The notes beneath the pieces are model-generated. The model saw nothing but the letters and a program-made list of their open reading frames with translations. It made no database searches and was not told the origin of the DNA. The position numbers and the translations under genes were made by a program. A DNA stretch of 64,000 bases from Paraburkholderia unamae (GTDB lineage Bacteria > Pseudomonadota > Gammaproteobacteria > Burkholderiales > Burkholderiaceae), in NCBI RefSeq assembly GCF_003268775.1, contig NZ_QLSU01000004.1, positions 248,001 to 312,000 on the forward strand, written 5' to 3'. Of the stretch, positions 37,133 to 46,795 are shown one piece after another (positions within the stretch are counted from its first letter, which is position 1; each line of letters begins with the position of its first letter).

Positions 37133-37975
37133 GTGGATATCGATCAGGATGCCGAACCGGCGGTGCGCCGCGCGCTGTTCGAGCAGGTGCGCCGTCATAC
37201 GGGCATTGCGATGAACGAGCGCAAGTGGACCATGCTCAAGGGCCGCTTGCGCCGCCGCATCATGACGCTCGGCCTGCCCGACTATGGCGACTACCTGCGC
37301 GTGCTCGACACGAGCGCGGACGAGGTGCGTGACTTTATCGATCTGGTCACGACGAACGAAACGTCGTTCTTTCGCACGCCGCGCATCTGGGAGTATCTGG
37401 CGCGCGAATTCCTGCCGCGGTGGAGCGCGGCGCGGCCCGGCGAGAGCTTGCGCATCTGGTCGGCGGCGGCTTCGAGCGGCGAGGAAGCATGGACGACGGC
37501 CATGCTCTGCGAGGAGCGCCGCGCGCAGCATCCCGCGTTGCGCTACGCGATTGTCGGCACCGATATCTCGGACGGCATTCTCGCGAACGCGCGCGCCGGT
37601 CACTACGGCGGCCGCAGCATGGAGGGCTTGCGCCAGCAGCGGCCAGAACTCGTGCAGAAGTATTTTCGCAGCGACGCCACCGGCATTACCGTCAACGACA
37701 CCCTGCGTGCGCAGGTGACGTTCCGCCGGCACAACCTCTACGACGCGCCGCGCGATCTCGGCGCGTTCGACCTGGTGTTGTTGCGCAACGTGCTGATCTA
37801 TTTCGATCTCGAAGGCCAGAAGGCGGTGCTCGCAAACGTGCGTCGCGCGATGCGGCCGGGCGCGGTGCTGATCGTGGGCGAGTCCGAGTCGCTCAGCCGC
37901 GTCGCGACCGGATTCGCCTTCGAGCAGCCGCTCATCTATCGCAACGAGGAGCGTGAGCATGAGCAACCCGCATGA
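37133..37975 (+). CDS. cheR: Chemoreceptor methyltransferase CheR
   Basis: CheR methylates glutamates on chemoreceptors using S-adenosylmethionine. The 280-residue protein has the helical N-domain (MLKGRLRRRIMTLGLPDYGDYL) and the SAM-binding domain with SAAASSGEEAWTTAML, VGTDISDGILANARAG and LVLLRNVLIYFD. The usual Cys in the first motif (G-C-S/A) is replaced by Ala. GTG 37133 is five bases after GGAGG and is preferred over the in-frame GTG at 37127. It overlaps cheD by 17 bases. Confidence 0.93.
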   Translation: MDIDQDAEPAVRRALFEQVRRHTGIAMNERKWTMLKGRLRRRIMTLGLPDYGDYLRVLDTSADEVRDFIDLVTTNETSFFRTPRIWEYLAREFLPRWSAARPGESLRIWSAAASSGEEAWTTAMLCEERRAQHPALRYAIVGTDISDGILANARAGHYGGRSMEGLRQQRPELVQKYFRSDATGITVNDTLRAQVTFRRHNLYDAPRDLGAFDLVLLRNVLIYFDLEGQKAVLANVRRAMRPGAVLIVGESESLSRVATGFAFEQPLIYRNEEREHEQPA

Positions 37976-38540
37976 CGTGCAGGTGAGAATGTGCGAGATC
38001 GCCGTGAGCAGCGGCGAAGATGCGAAGATCCTGCGCGCGACGCTGGGCTCGTGCGTAGGCATTGGCTTGCTGTGGCGCTCGCGCGGAACCTACGGGCTCG
38101 CGCATTGCCTCTTGCCCGAGCCGATGGGCGTCGCGCGCGGCGCGGCGCCTGCCGCTCCACAAGCGGGCAACGGCGCGAAATACGTGATCGAAGCGTTGCC
38201 GAAGCTGCTGGCCATGATGCACGCGGATGGCGCCGCCGAGGGGGAAATCGAGGCCGTGCTCGCGGGCGGCGCGAACATGATGCACCATCGCACGACGATA
38301 CACGAACCCATCGGAGAACTGAACGTGCGCATGGCGCGCCAGATGCTCGCCAATACGCGCCTGAAAGTCGTGCACGTCGACGTGGGCGGCGAGTGCGGAC
38401 GCCAGTTGACCATCGACTGCGAGCAGCATCACTACGCCGTGCGCCATTTCTCGCGCACCGCCTTGCCGCAGCCGCCGTCGTCGGCGCCTTCGACCTCGCC
38501 TTCGACCTCGCCTTCGATTGGATACGGAGTCACGCGATGA
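37959..38540 (+). CDS. cheD: Chemoreceptor glutamine deamidase CheD
   Basis: CheD converts receptor glutamines to glutamates for adaptation. The 193-residue protein has the catalytic pair Cys32 (LGSCVGI) and His49 (GLAHCLLP) and the GGANMM segment that follows. The C-terminus has a low-complexity SAPSTSPSTSPS run. ATG 37959 has GAGGAG seven bases upstream. The gene overlaps the end of cheR and its stop overlaps the next start (ATGA), so translation of the three genes is coupled. Confidence 0.92.
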   Translation: MSNPHDVQVRMCEIAVSSGEDAKILRATLGSCVGIGLLWRSRGTYGLAHCLLPEPMGVARGAAPAAPQAGNGAKYVIEALPKLLAMMHADGAAEGEIEAVLAGGANMMHHRTTIHEPIGELNVRMARQMLANTRLKVVHVDVGGECGRQLTIDCEQHHYAVRHFSRTALPQPPSSAPSTSPSTSPSIGYGVTR

Positions 38541-40027
38541 GTCTACGTTCGCTTGCAGCGGGGCCGAATATCGAGCTTTACGGCTCGTTTTATCTCGCGG
38601 GCGCCGAATTGGCCTTGCCGGTTGCGGCGTTGCAGGAAGTGGTCAACCATCCCGAGACGCTCACGCCGGTGCCGCTCGCGCCGCCGTACCTGCTCGGGCT
38701 GTTCAACCTGCGCGGCACGCTGATTCCCGTGGTCGATCTGCGGCAGTTGCTGAACTTGCACGCGCAAAGCACGAGCGCGACGCGCAAGGTGGCCATCGTC
38801 GAGACCGGCGGCGTGCGCGTGGGGCTCCAGTTCGATGCCACGGGCGAGATCCTGCGCGTGCCGCGCGATCAGGTCATCGCGCTCGCCACGCCCGAGGGCG
38901 GCACGCCCGCCGCGATCGGCGCGGTGCTCAAGCTCGACGGCGGCGAACGCATTTTGCAAGTGTTGGCGCCCGCCGTGCTGCTCGGCTTGCGCGACGTGCC
39001 GCATCTCGCGCAAACGGCGCCGCGTGTGAGCGAACGGCGCGCGCACCAGGGGCAGCGGCGCCAGAACGTGTCGTTCAAGGTGGGGGGCACGGCGCTCGCG
39101 CTGCCGATGGACGCGATTCAGGAAATTATTCGCGTGCCGCCGTTGCAGCATTCGCCGCTCGCCGACGAGGTGTGCATCGGCATGCTGAATCTGCGTGGCG
39201 CGACCATTCCGGTGCTCGATTTCGGCGCGTTCCTCGGCTTCGCGCGCGAGCGCGCCGATGATGCGCGCGTGGACGAACGGCGCATCGTCGTGCTTCATCG
39301 CAACGATCTGCACTTTGGCTTGCTGGTGGACGAAGTCGCGAGCATCGTGGCGTACCACGACGAGGAACTGCTCGCCATGCCGACCTACGGCGGCAACGCG
39401 CAACGCGCGCTGTTCGCGGGCTATCTGGCCGCAGAAGGACGCGCGGGCGTGCTGCTCATGAACGCGACCGCGCTATTCGACAACGAACGCATCGTTGCGC
39501 TGGCCGTTGGGCATCGCGATCTGTACCGCAACGCGCTGGCGCAGGCCGCGCAAAAGCGCGGCGCGGGCACGCGGCAAACGCTCGTCACGTTTCGCATCGG
39601 CCAGTTGATCGGCGTGCGCATTGCGCAATTGCGCGAGGTGATCGACTATCGAGACGATATCGTGAGCACGCCGGGGCTGCCCGAATTCGTGCGCGGCGTG
39701 CTCAACCTGCGCAGCGTGCTCGTGACCGTGATCGACGTGCGCGCGATGTACGGCATGCCGCCCTATGAGGATCTCTCGCGCGCGAAAGTGCTTATCGTCG
39801 AATACGAGCGGGAAAAGTACGGACTGCTTGTCGATGCGGTGGAGGACATCGTCACGCTCAATGGCGCGGCGCAGCTTGACATGCCGTCGGCCTTCACGCG
39901 CGGCGAGAACACGCGCGTGCATAACGACATGCACGAAGCCGTGGAACTGCCGGGGAAGGGCACGCTGATGCTGCTCGATCCCGCTTGCCTTTGCGCTCGC
40001 GTGGCGCAAGCGGCGGCGGCGGTCTGA
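38537..40027 (+). CDS. Triple-CheW-domain coupling protein
   Basis: A 496-residue cytoplasmic protein built from three tandem CheW domains (about 10-155, 172-320 and 344-490). Each repeats the CheW landmarks: GLFNLRG, GMLNLRG and GVLNLRS, each followed by a strand such as TLIPVVDLR, TIPVLDF or LVTVIDVR. CheW normally has one domain and links receptors to CheA. No receiver domain is attached, so it is not CheV, and no cheA or cheB is present nearby. It is translationally coupled to cheD through ATGA. It may build a special receptor array with the double-PAS receptor. Confidence 0.92.
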   Translation: MSLRSLAAGPNIELYGSFYLAGAELALPVAALQEVVNHPETLTPVPLAPPYLLGLFNLRGTLIPVVDLRQLLNLHAQSTSATRKVAIVETGGVRVGLQFDATGEILRVPRDQVIALATPEGGTPAAIGAVLKLDGGERILQVLAPAVLLGLRDVPHLAQTAPRVSERRAHQGQRRQNVSFKVGGTALALPMDAIQEIIRVPPLQHSPLADEVCIGMLNLRGATIPVLDFGAFLGFARERADDARVDERRIVVLHRNDLHFGLLVDEVASIVAYHDEELLAMPTYGGNAQRALFAGYLAAEGRAGVLLMNATALFDNERIVALAVGHRDLYRNALAQAAQKRGAGTRQTLVTFRIGQLIGVRIAQLREVIDYRDDIVSTPGLPEFVRGVLNLRSVLVTVIDVRAMYGMPPYEDLSRAKVLIVEYEREKYGLLVDAVEDIVTLNGAAQLDMPSAFTRGENTRVHNDMHEAVELPGKGTLMLLDPACLCARVAQAAAAV

Positions 40028-40045
40028 AGAGGCGGGCGCGGCGCG

Positions 40046-40786
40046 TTATGCCGCGGGAGTCTTGCGCGCCGCGCGCTCGCGCTCCAGCCGGTGCAGCGCC
40101 TCGCCCACGTCCTGGCTGAACTGCGCGAGCGCGGCGAGCTCCAGGTTGGGCGGCTGGAGAGCCGACCAGAGGGCGTCCACGAGCCGGTCGGCGGTGGCGT
40201 CGATATCGGTGCGGCGGTTGGCGAGCGTCGCATCCCACAGCACGTGCTCCATCGGCCCGAACACCAGGGAACGCAACAGGCGCAGCGGCAGGTCGGTGCG
40301 GATCTGGCCGTTCTCCTGGCCGCGCGCGAGCACACGCATGAGCGGCGCCGTGTAGCGGCGCTGCATCTCGGTGAGCGCCTCGCTCAGGTCGTGGTGGCGC
40401 GTACGGCCTTCCGAGAGCACCAGCTCGCAAATGCCGGTGCCGCTTTCCAGCATCAACTGCAAATGCATGCGCACGATGAAAGCAAACTGCTGGCGCACGG
40501 TGCCGTCGCGCGGCAGTCCGCCTTCGATCGCCGCGATCGATTCGTCATACCAGTCGCCGATCACGCGCGCACACAACTCCCGTTTGCCCCGAAAGTAGCT
40601 GAACACAGTCGCCTCGGACACCCCGAGCCGCTGGGCGATCTCGGCCGTGGTGGCGCGTGCGTAGCCCTTTTCGGAGAACACATCGCGCCCCGCCTGGAGG
40701 ATTTCGCGCACGCGCTGCTGCGACTTGCGGCCCGCCGGCTGGCGGCGCGACGCGGGCAGGACGGCTTTCTGGGCGTCGACTTGCAT
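40046..40786 (-). CDS. TetR-family regulator, candidate LiuQ
   Basis: A 246-residue TetR regulator with the N-terminal helix-turn-helix (about 23-70: ILQAGRDVFSEKGYARATTAEIAQRLGVSEATVFSYF) and a helical ligand domain. It is divergent from the leucine/isovalerate operon, and a palindrome sits between them. From comparative genomics in Burkholderiales, a TetR protein named LiuQ is known to control such operons. The identity here is inferred from position. Confidence 0.88.
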   Translation of the reverse strand: MQVDAQKAVLPASRRQPAGRKSQQRVREILQAGRDVFSEKGYARATTAEIAQRLGVSEATVFSYFRGKRELCARVIGDWYDESIAAIEGGLPRDGTVRQQFAFIVRMHLQLMLESGTGICELVLSEGRTRHHDLSEALTEMQRRYTAPLMRVLARGQENGQIRTDLPLRLLRSLVFGPMEHVLWDATLANRRTDIDATADRLVDALWSALQPPNLELAALAQFSQDVGEALHRLERERAARKTPAA

Positions 40787-40900
40787 GTTGAGTTCGATTC
40801 AGTTTACGTCTGGGATGAAATCCATTATCGGTGAAATAATCGCGTGCAGACAAGGAAATTTCGTCTTTTCAAGAAGTTGAGCGACGCTCAAAAATACCTA

Positions 40901-40916
40901 TTGACGTTAACGTAAA
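40901..40916. promoter_or_regulatory. Candidate LiuR/LiuQ-type operator
   Basis: TTGACGTTAACGTAAA contains the perfect palindrome ACGTTAACGT (40904-40913) and resembles the palindromic sites reported for leucine-degradation regulators. A matching half-site, TTTACGTC, lies at 40803-40810 close to the TetR gene. The TTGACG part could double as a -35 box for the ivd promoter. Confidence 0.6.
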
Positions 40917-40981
40917 TGTGGCGTGAAATGTGCGTCCATGGGGCGAGATAGGCCCGTACCGACGAATCCGAGGAGACTTTC

Positions 40982-42163
40982 ATGAGCAACGTACCCGGTT
41001 TGCAGTTCCCGCTTGGCGAAGAAGTCGAAATGCTGCGCGACAGCATTGCAGGCTTCGCGGCGAAGGAAATCGCGCCGCGCGCGGGGGAAATCGACCGCAC
41101 CGACCAGTTCCCGATGGACCTCTGGCGCAAGTTCGGCGACCTGGGCGTGCTCGGCATGACCGTCTCGGAGGAGTACGGCGGCGCGAACATGGGCTACACC
41201 GCCCACATGGTCGCGATGGAGGAAATCTCGCGCGCATCGGCCTCGGTCGGCCTCTCGTACGGCGCACATTCGAACCTGTGCGTGAACCAGATCCACCGCA
41301 ACGGCACCGAGGCGCAAAAGCGCAAGTACCTGCCCAAGCTCGTCTCGGGCGAACATATCGGCGCGCTCGCCATGAGCGAGCCGAATGCGGGCTCGGACGT
41401 CGTGAGCATGAAGCTGCGCGCGGAAAAGAAGGGCGACCGCTACGTGCTCAACGGCACGAAGATGTGGATCACCAACGGCCCGGACTGCGACACGCTGGTC
41501 GTGTACGCGAAAACCGACCCCGAAGCGGGCTCGCGCGGCATGACGGCGTTCATCGTCGAAAAGGGCATGAAGGGCTTTTCGGTTGCCCAGAAGCTCGACA
41601 AGCTCGGCATGCGCGGCTCGCATACGGGCGAACTCGTGTTCCAGGACGTGGAAGTGCCTGAGGAAAATATCCTCGGCCAGCTCAACGGCGGCGTGAAGGT
41701 GCTGATGAGCGGTCTCGACTACGAGCGCGCGGTGCTCGCGGGCGGCCCCACGGGCATCATGGCCGCGGTCATGGACGCCGTCGTGCCGTACATCCACGAC
41801 CGCAAGCAGTTCGGTCAGGCTATCGGCGAATTCCAGCTCATTCAGGGCAAGGTCGCCGACCTCTACACCACGTACCAGGCGTGCCGCGCGTATCTCTATG
41901 CCGTGGGCCGCCAGCTCGACACGCTCGGCAAGGACCACGTGCGCCAGGTGCGCAAGGACTGCGCGGGCGTGATTCTCTACACGGCCGAAAAGGCGACGTG
42001 GATGGCGGGCGAGGCGATCCAGATCCTGGGCGGCAACGGCTATATCAACGAGTATCCGGTGGGGCGTCTCTGGCGCGACGCGAAGCTCTACGAAATCGGC
42101 GCGGGCACGAGCGAGATTCGCCGCATGCTGATCGGCCGCGAGCTGTTCGCGGAAACGATGTAA
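40982..42163 (+). CDS. ivd: Isovaleryl-CoA dehydrogenase
   Basis: This FAD enzyme oxidises isovaleryl-CoA to 3-methylcrotonyl-CoA in leucine degradation. The 393-residue protein has the acyl-CoA dehydrogenase signatures [17 protein letters not shown] and [20 protein letters not shown]. The catalytic Glu of isovaleryl-CoA dehydrogenases is in [12 protein letters not shown], near residue 248. This position separates it from straight-chain dehydrogenases, which carry it later. GAGGAG precedes the ATG. It is first in the ivd-mccB-hydratase-mccA operon. Confidence 0.94.
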   Translation: MSNVPGLQFPLGEEVEMLRDSIAGFAAKEIAPRAGEIDRTDQFPMDLWRKFGDLGVLGMTVSEEYGGANMGYTAHMVAMEEISRASASVGLSYGAHSNLCVNQIHRNGTEAQKRKYLPKLVSGEHIGALAMSEPNAGSDVVSMKLRAEKKGDRYVLNGTKMWITNGPDCDTLVVYAKTDPEAGSRGMTAFIVEKGMKGFSVAQKLDKLGMRGSHTGELVFQDVEVPEENILGQLNGGVKVLMSGLDYERAVLAGGPTGIMAAVMDAVVPYIHDRKQFGQAIGEFQLIQGKVADLYTTYQACRAYLYAVGRQLDTLGKDHVRQVRKDCAGVILYTAEKATWMAGEAIQILGGNGYINEYPVGRLWRDAKLYEIGAGTSEIRRMLIGRELFAETM

Positions 42164-42188
42164 TCCTGAATGATTGAGGGAGGACAGG

Positions 42189-43796
42189 ATGCCGGTTATC
42201 GAATCGAAGCTCAATCCGCGCTCGGAAGACTTCAAGGCCAATACGGCGGCGCTTGAGGCGGTGGTTGCGGACCTGCGTGAGAAGATCCAGAAGCTATCGT
42301 TTGGCGGCGGCGAGGCCGCGCGCGACAAGCACCTCGCGCGCGGCAAGCTGCTGCCGCGCGACCGCATCGCGCAACTGCTCGATCCGGGCACGCCGTTTCT
42401 GGAGTTCTCGCAACTCGCGGCCTACGGCATGTACAACGACGACGCGCCGGGCGCGGGCATCATCACGGGCATTGGCCGCATTGCGGGCCAGGAGTGCGTG
42501 ATCGTCTGCAACGACGCCACGGTCAAGGGCGGCACGTATTATCCGGTGACCGTGAAGAAGCACGTGCGCGCACAGGAAATCGCGCAGGAAAACAATCTGC
42601 CTTGCGTGTATCTCGTCGACTCGGGCGGCGCGAACCTGCCTAACCAGGACGAAGTCTTTCCCGACCGCGATCACTTCGGCCGCATTTTCTTCAACCAGGC
42701 GAATCTTTCCTCGCAGGGCATTCCGCAAATCGCGGTGGTGATGGGCTCGTGCACGGCCGGCGGCGCGTATGTGCCGGCCATGAGCGACGAGTCGATCATC
42801 GTGAAGAACCAGGGCACGATTTTTCTCGGCGGCCCGCCGCTCGTGAAAGCTGCGACGGGCGAGGAAGTGAGCGCCGAGGACCTGGGCGGCGGCGACGTGC
42901 ACACGCGTCTGTCCGGCGTGGTCGATCATCTCGCGCAGAACGACCCGCACGCGCTGGCGATCGCCCGTTCGATCGTCGGCAATCTGAACCGCACGAAAAC
43001 GCCCCCCGTGGTGCTGCGCGAGCCGCTGCCGCCGCGCTACGACGCAAAGAGCCTGTACGGCGTGATTCCCGTGGACACGCGCAAGCCCTTCGACGTGCGC
43101 GAGGTGATCGCGCGCATCGTGGACGACTCCGCCTTCGACGAATTCAAGGCGCGCTACGGCACCACGCTCGTGACCGGCTTCGCGCACATCTGGGGCCACC
43201 CGGTGGGCATCGTCGCGAACAACGGTATCTTGTTCTCCGAATCGGCGTTGAAGGGCACGCACTTTATCGAGCTGTGCTGCCAGCGCAAGATCCCGCTCGT
43301 ATTCCTGCAAAACATCACGGGCTTCATGGTGGGCCGCAAGTACGAGAACGAAGGCATTGCGCGCAATGGCGCGAAGATGGTGACGGCGGTGGCCACGGCG
43401 AAGGTGCCGAAGTTTACGGTCATCATCGGCGGCTCGTTCGGCGCGGGCAATTACGGCATGTGCGGCCGCGCGTATTCGCCGCGCTTTCTCTGGATGTGGC
43501 CGAACGCGCGCATTTCGGTGATGGGCGGCGAGCAGGCCGCATCCGTGCTCGCCACGGTGCGCCGCGACGGCATCGAGGCGAAGGGCGGCACGTGGAGCGC
43601 CGACGAAGAAGAGGCGTTCAAGCAGCCGATTCGCGACCAATACGAACTTCAGGGCCATCCGTATTACGCCAGCGCGCGCCTGTGGGACGACGGCGTGATC
43701 GACCCGGCGCAAACGCGCGACGTGCTCGGTCTCGGCCTGTCGGCGACGATGAACGCGCCGATCGAGGACACGCGCTTCGGCGTGTTCCGCATGTGA
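42189..43796 (+). CDS. mccB: 3-Methylcrotonyl-CoA carboxylase carboxyltransferase subunit
   Basis: The beta subunit moves the carboxyl group from biotin to 3-methylcrotonyl-CoA, giving 3-methylglutaconyl-CoA. The 535-residue protein has the crotonase-like carboxyltransferase halves: [29 protein letters not shown], then the oxyanion-type motifs [17 protein letters not shown] and [16 protein letters not shown]. The frame starts at 42174, but ATG 42189 directly follows GGGAGGACAGG. It works with the biotin-carrying subunit at 44635. Confidence 0.95.
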   Translation: MPVIESKLNPRSEDFKANTAALEAVVADLREKIQKLSFGGGEAARDKHLARGKLLPRDRIAQLLDPGTPFLEFSQLAAYGMYNDDAPGAGIITGIGRIAGQECVIVCNDATVKGGTYYPVTVKKHVRAQEIAQENNLPCVYLVDSGGANLPNQDEVFPDRDHFGRIFFNQANLSSQGIPQIAVVMGSCTAGGAYVPAMSDESIIVKNQGTIFLGGPPLVKAATGEEVSAEDLGGGDVHTRLSGVVDHLAQNDPHALAIARSIVGNLNRTKTPPVVLREPLPPRYDAKSLYGVIPVDTRKPFDVREVIARIVDDSAFDEFKARYGTTLVTGFAHIWGHPVGIVANNGILFSESALKGTHFIELCCQRKIPLVFLQNITGFMVGRKYENEGIARNGAKMVTAVATAKVPKFTVIIGGSFGAGNYGMCGRAYSPRFLWMWPNARISVMGGEQAASVLATVRRDGIEAKGGTWSADEEEAFKQPIRDQYELQGHPYYASARLWDDGVIDPAQTRDVLGLGLSATMNAPIEDTRFGVFRM

Positions 43797-43814
43797 TGCA
43801 TTGAGGACCAGACG

Positions 43815-44603
43815 ATGCAATACGAAACGCTCACCGTGGAAGTCGCCGGGCATGTGGCGACCGTCACGCTCAATCGCCCCGACGTGCGCAACGCGTTCAA
43901 CGAGACGATGATCGCCGAGGTAACGGCGGCCTTCACCGCGCTCGGCACGCGCGACGATGCGCGCGCGATCGTGCTCGCCGGCAACGGCAAGGCTTTTTGC
44001 GCGGGCGCCGACCTGAACTGGATGCGCAAGATGGCGGGCTATTCCGACGAGGAGAATCGCGCGGACGCGCTGCGCCTCGCGCACATGCTCTCGGCCGTGT
44101 ATCGCTGCGCGAAGCCCGTGGTCGCGCGCGTGCATGGCGACGCCTACGCGGGCGGCATGGGGCTCGTGTGCGCCGCCGACATCGTGGTGGCGGTGGAAAC
44201 CGCGAACTTCTGCCTGTCCGAAGCGCGCCTCGGCCTCATGCCCGCCACGATCGCGCCGTATGTGATCCGCGCGCTCGGCGAACAGGCGTCGCGACGTTAC
44301 TTCGTCACGGCCGAGGCCTTCGACTGCGCGACGGCGCTGCGGCTCGGTCTCGTGAGCGAGGCCGTGAGCGCCGACGCGCTCGACGTCACCGTGCAGCGCA
44401 TCGCCGCCACGCTGTGCGCGAACAGCCCGAACGCCGTGCGCGAATGCAAGCAGCTCGTGCAGGACGTGGCGGGCGAAACGATAGACGACGCATTGATCGA
44501 AGACACCGCTGTTCGCATCGCGCGGATTCGCGCGAGCGAAGAGGGCCGCGACGGCGTGTCGTCGTTCCTTGAAAAGCGCACGCCGCGCTGGCGCGCCGAA
44601 TAA
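43815..44603 (+). CDS. Enoyl-CoA hydratase, probable methylglutaconyl-CoA hydratase (LiuC-type)
   Basis: A 262-residue crotonase-fold enzyme that, from its place between the two carboxylase genes, should hydrate 3-methylglutaconyl-CoA to HMG-CoA. Crotonase signatures are LAGNGKAFCAGADLNWM (first oxyanion site) and YAGGMGLVCAADIVVA with SEARLGLMPATIAPYV after it. The specificity is inferred from context. HMG-CoA lyase, the next enzyme of the pathway, is not in the window. Confidence 0.9.
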   Translation: MQYETLTVEVAGHVATVTLNRPDVRNAFNETMIAEVTAAFTALGTRDDARAIVLAGNGKAFCAGADLNWMRKMAGYSDEENRADALRLAHMLSAVYRCAKPVVARVHGDAYAGGMGLVCAADIVVAVETANFCLSEARLGLMPATIAPYVIRALGEQASRRYFVTAEAFDCATALRLGLVSEAVSADALDVTVQRIAATLCANSPNAVRECKQLVQDVAGETIDDALIEDTAVRIARIRASEEGRDGVSSFLEKRTPRWRAE

Positions 44604-44634
44604 GGCCGCCGCAGCGATATAGCGAGGACATCAC

Positions 44635-46644
44635 ATGTTCAACAAGATCCTGATCGCCAACCGGGGCGAAATTGCATGCCGGGTCGCGGCCACCTGCCGC
44701 CGGCTCGGCGTGAAGAGTGTGGCTGTGTATTCGGACGCCGACGCCAACGCCAAGCACGTCGCCGCCTGCGACGAAGCCGTGCATATCGGCGAGGCGGCCG
44801 CCGCGCAAAGTTATCTGCGCATCGAGCGCATCATCGAGGCTGCGCTCGCCACGGGCGCACAGGCCATTCACCCCGGCTACGGCTTTCTTTCGGAGAACGA
44901 AGACTTCGCCGATGCCTGTGAAGCGGCCGGTATCGTGTTTATCGGGCCGCCGGTCGACGCCATCGCGGCGATGGGTTCGAAGGCGGCAGCCAAGGCGCTG
45001 ATGCACGCGGCGGCCGTGCCGCTCGTGCCGGGCTACCACGGCGACGACCAGGACGCGGCGCTGTTGCAGCGCGAAGCCGACGCGATGGGCTACCCCGTGC
45101 TGCTCAAGGCGAGCGCGGGCGGCGGCGGCAAGGGCATGCGCGTGGTCGAGCGCAGTGAGGATTTCGCGGCCGCACTCGCCTCGTGCAAGCGCGAGGCGGC
45201 CAGCAGCTTCGGCAACGACCGCGTGCTGATCGAGAAGTACCTCACGCGGCCGCGCCACGTGGAAGTGCAGGTGTTCGCCGACAAGCACGGCGGCGCGGTC
45301 TACCTGTTCGACCGCGACTGCTCGGTGCAGCGCCGTCACCAGAAGGTGCTGGAAGAAGCGCCCGCGCCGGGGCTCGAAGACCACGTGCGCCGTGCCATGG
45401 GCGAGGCGGCGGTGGCCGCCGCGCGCGCGGTGCAATACGTGGGCGCGGGCACCGTCGAATTCATCATGACGGGCGCGGACTTCTACTTCATGGAGATGAA
45501 CACGCGCCTTCAGGTCGAACACCCGGTGACGGAAATGGTCACGGGCCTCGATCTCGTCGAGTGGCAGTTGCGCGTGGCCGCGGGTGAGCCGCTGCCCCTC
45601 GAACAGTCGCAGCTTGCGATCACGGGGCACGCGCTCGAAGCACGCATCTACGCGGAGAATCCGGCGCGCGGCTTCCTGCCCTCCACGGGCACGCTCAAGC
45701 ATCTGCGCATGCCTGAGGGTGTCGAGTTCAGCCTTGGCGACGCGGGCCGGCGCGCGGGCGTGCGCATCGACAGCGGCGTGCGCGAGGGCGACACCATCAC
45801 GCCGTTCTACGATCCCATGATCGCGAAGCTGATCGTGCACGGCGCGACGCGCGAAGAAGCGCTCGCGCGCATGGAGCGCGCGCTCGAAGGATGCGAGGTG
45901 GTCGGGCCGCATACGAACGTTGAGTTCCTGCACCGGCTCGTGACCTGCGAGCCGTTTGCGAGCGCCGATCTCGATACGGGCCTGATCGAGCGACATCACG
46001 ACGCGCTGTTCGCGCCGAAGCACAAGCCGGTGCGCGAAGCCCTGGCGCTGGCTTGCGCGGCGTTGCTCGGCCGCGAAGGCGGCAAGGGTACAGGTGCGTC
46101 GCCGTGGCAGTCGCTTGCGCACTGGCGGTTGAACAGCGGCTTCGCGCAGTCGCTCGCGTGGCGCGACGTGGAAAGCGACACCGCGTTCGCGGTCGCGCAC
46201 ACGCACGACGGCGGCAACGAGACGCTGGCCTGCGCCGGACGCACGGAGCGCTACTCGTGGTGGCGCGGCCAGGGTGCGGACGCGTACGGCGCGACCATTG
46301 GCGACACGCGGGTGACCGGCCGGGTGTTCATCGACGGCGACGTGTTCCATGTATTTTGCCTTGGCAGCACGCTGGCATTCGAATGGCAGAACCTGCTCGC
46401 ACACGCCGCCGACGCGGAACATGGCGAAGGCCGTCTGACTGCGCCCATGCCCGGCAAGGTGATCGCCGTGCTGGTGGAGCCGGGTGCGGTGGTGGAGAAG
46501 GGCGCGCCGCTCATCGTCATGGAGGCGATGAAGATGGAGCACACGATCGGCGCGCCGACGGCCGGCAAGGTCACCGAAGTGCTGTACGGCGTGGGCGACC
46601 AGGTGGCGGACGGCGCACAGTTGCTGGTGCTCGAAGCGGCTTGA
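44635..46644 (+). CDS. mccA: 3-Methylcrotonyl-CoA carboxylase biotin subunit
   Basis: A 669-residue alpha subunit with biotin carboxylase (N-terminal 450 residues), a linker/BT domain and a C-terminal biotinyl domain. Visible motifs are FNKILIANRGEIACRV at the start, ATP-grasp KASAGGGGKGMRVV, LQVEHPVTEMVTGLDLVEWQ, and the biotin attachment VMEAMKMEH with Lys633. It charges biotin with bicarbonate and ATP for MccB. It is the last gene of the operon and a terminator follows about 115 bases later. Confidence 0.95.
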   Translation: MFNKILIANRGEIACRVAATCRRLGVKSVAVYSDADANAKHVAACDEAVHIGEAAAAQSYLRIERIIEAALATGAQAIHPGYGFLSENEDFADACEAAGIVFIGPPVDAIAAMGSKAAAKALMHAAAVPLVPGYHGDDQDAALLQREADAMGYPVLLKASAGGGGKGMRVVERSEDFAAALASCKREAASSFGNDRVLIEKYLTRPRHVEVQVFADKHGGAVYLFDRDCSVQRRHQKVLEEAPAPGLEDHVRRAMGEAAVAAARAVQYVGAGTVEFIMTGADFYFMEMNTRLQVEHPVTEMVTGLDLVEWQLRVAAGEPLPLEQSQLAITGHALEARIYAENPARGFLPSTGTLKHLRMPEGVEFSLGDAGRRAGVRIDSGVREGDTITPFYDPMIAKLIVHGATREEALARMERALEGCEVVGPHTNVEFLHRLVTCEPFASADLDTGLIERHHDALFAPKHKPVREALALACAALLGREGGKGTGASPWQSLAHWRLNSGFAQSLAWRDVESDTAFAVAHTHDGGNETLACAGRTERYSWWRGQGADAYGATIGDTRVTGRVFIDGDVFHVFCLGSTLAFEWQNLLAHAADAEHGEGRLTAPMPGKVIAVLVEPGAVVEKGAPLIVMEAMKMEHTIGAPTAGKVTEVLYGVGDQVADGAQLLVLEAA

Positions 46645-46656
46645 TCCGCCTGGCGC

Positions 46657-46692
46657 GCTTGTATCGCTTCGATTGCTTGTATCGCTTGTATC
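46657..46692 (+). repeat. 9-bp tandem repeat, about four units
   Basis: The sequence after the mccA stop reads GCTTGTATC, GCTTCGATT, GCTTGTATC, GCTTGTATC: four 9-base units, three identical and one with three changes. It lies in the trailer between the mccA stop and the terminator. It could be a variable-number repeat. Confidence 0.7.
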
Positions 46693-46759
46693 GCGCGGCC
46701 CAATGAGTTCTCACCGGCCTCCCTGTGGCCGGCGAACGATGTGAGAGTCGTACCCTGTG

Positions 46760-46789
46760 GCGCTCCGTTTCGGCGGAGCGCTTTTTTTT
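46760..46789 (+). terminator. Rho-independent terminator of the leucine/isovalerate operon
   Basis: An 8-bp stem (GCGCTCCG at 46760-46767, CGGAGCGC at 46774-46781) with loop TTTCGG is followed by eight T. Confidence 0.92.
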
Positions 46790-46795
46790 CGTGAC

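Noticed and set aside
35261..38062. 933-codon open frame on the minus strand across the chemotaxis genes
   Set aside because: It mirrors the chemoreceptor and cheR coding frames and has no start signal or domain.
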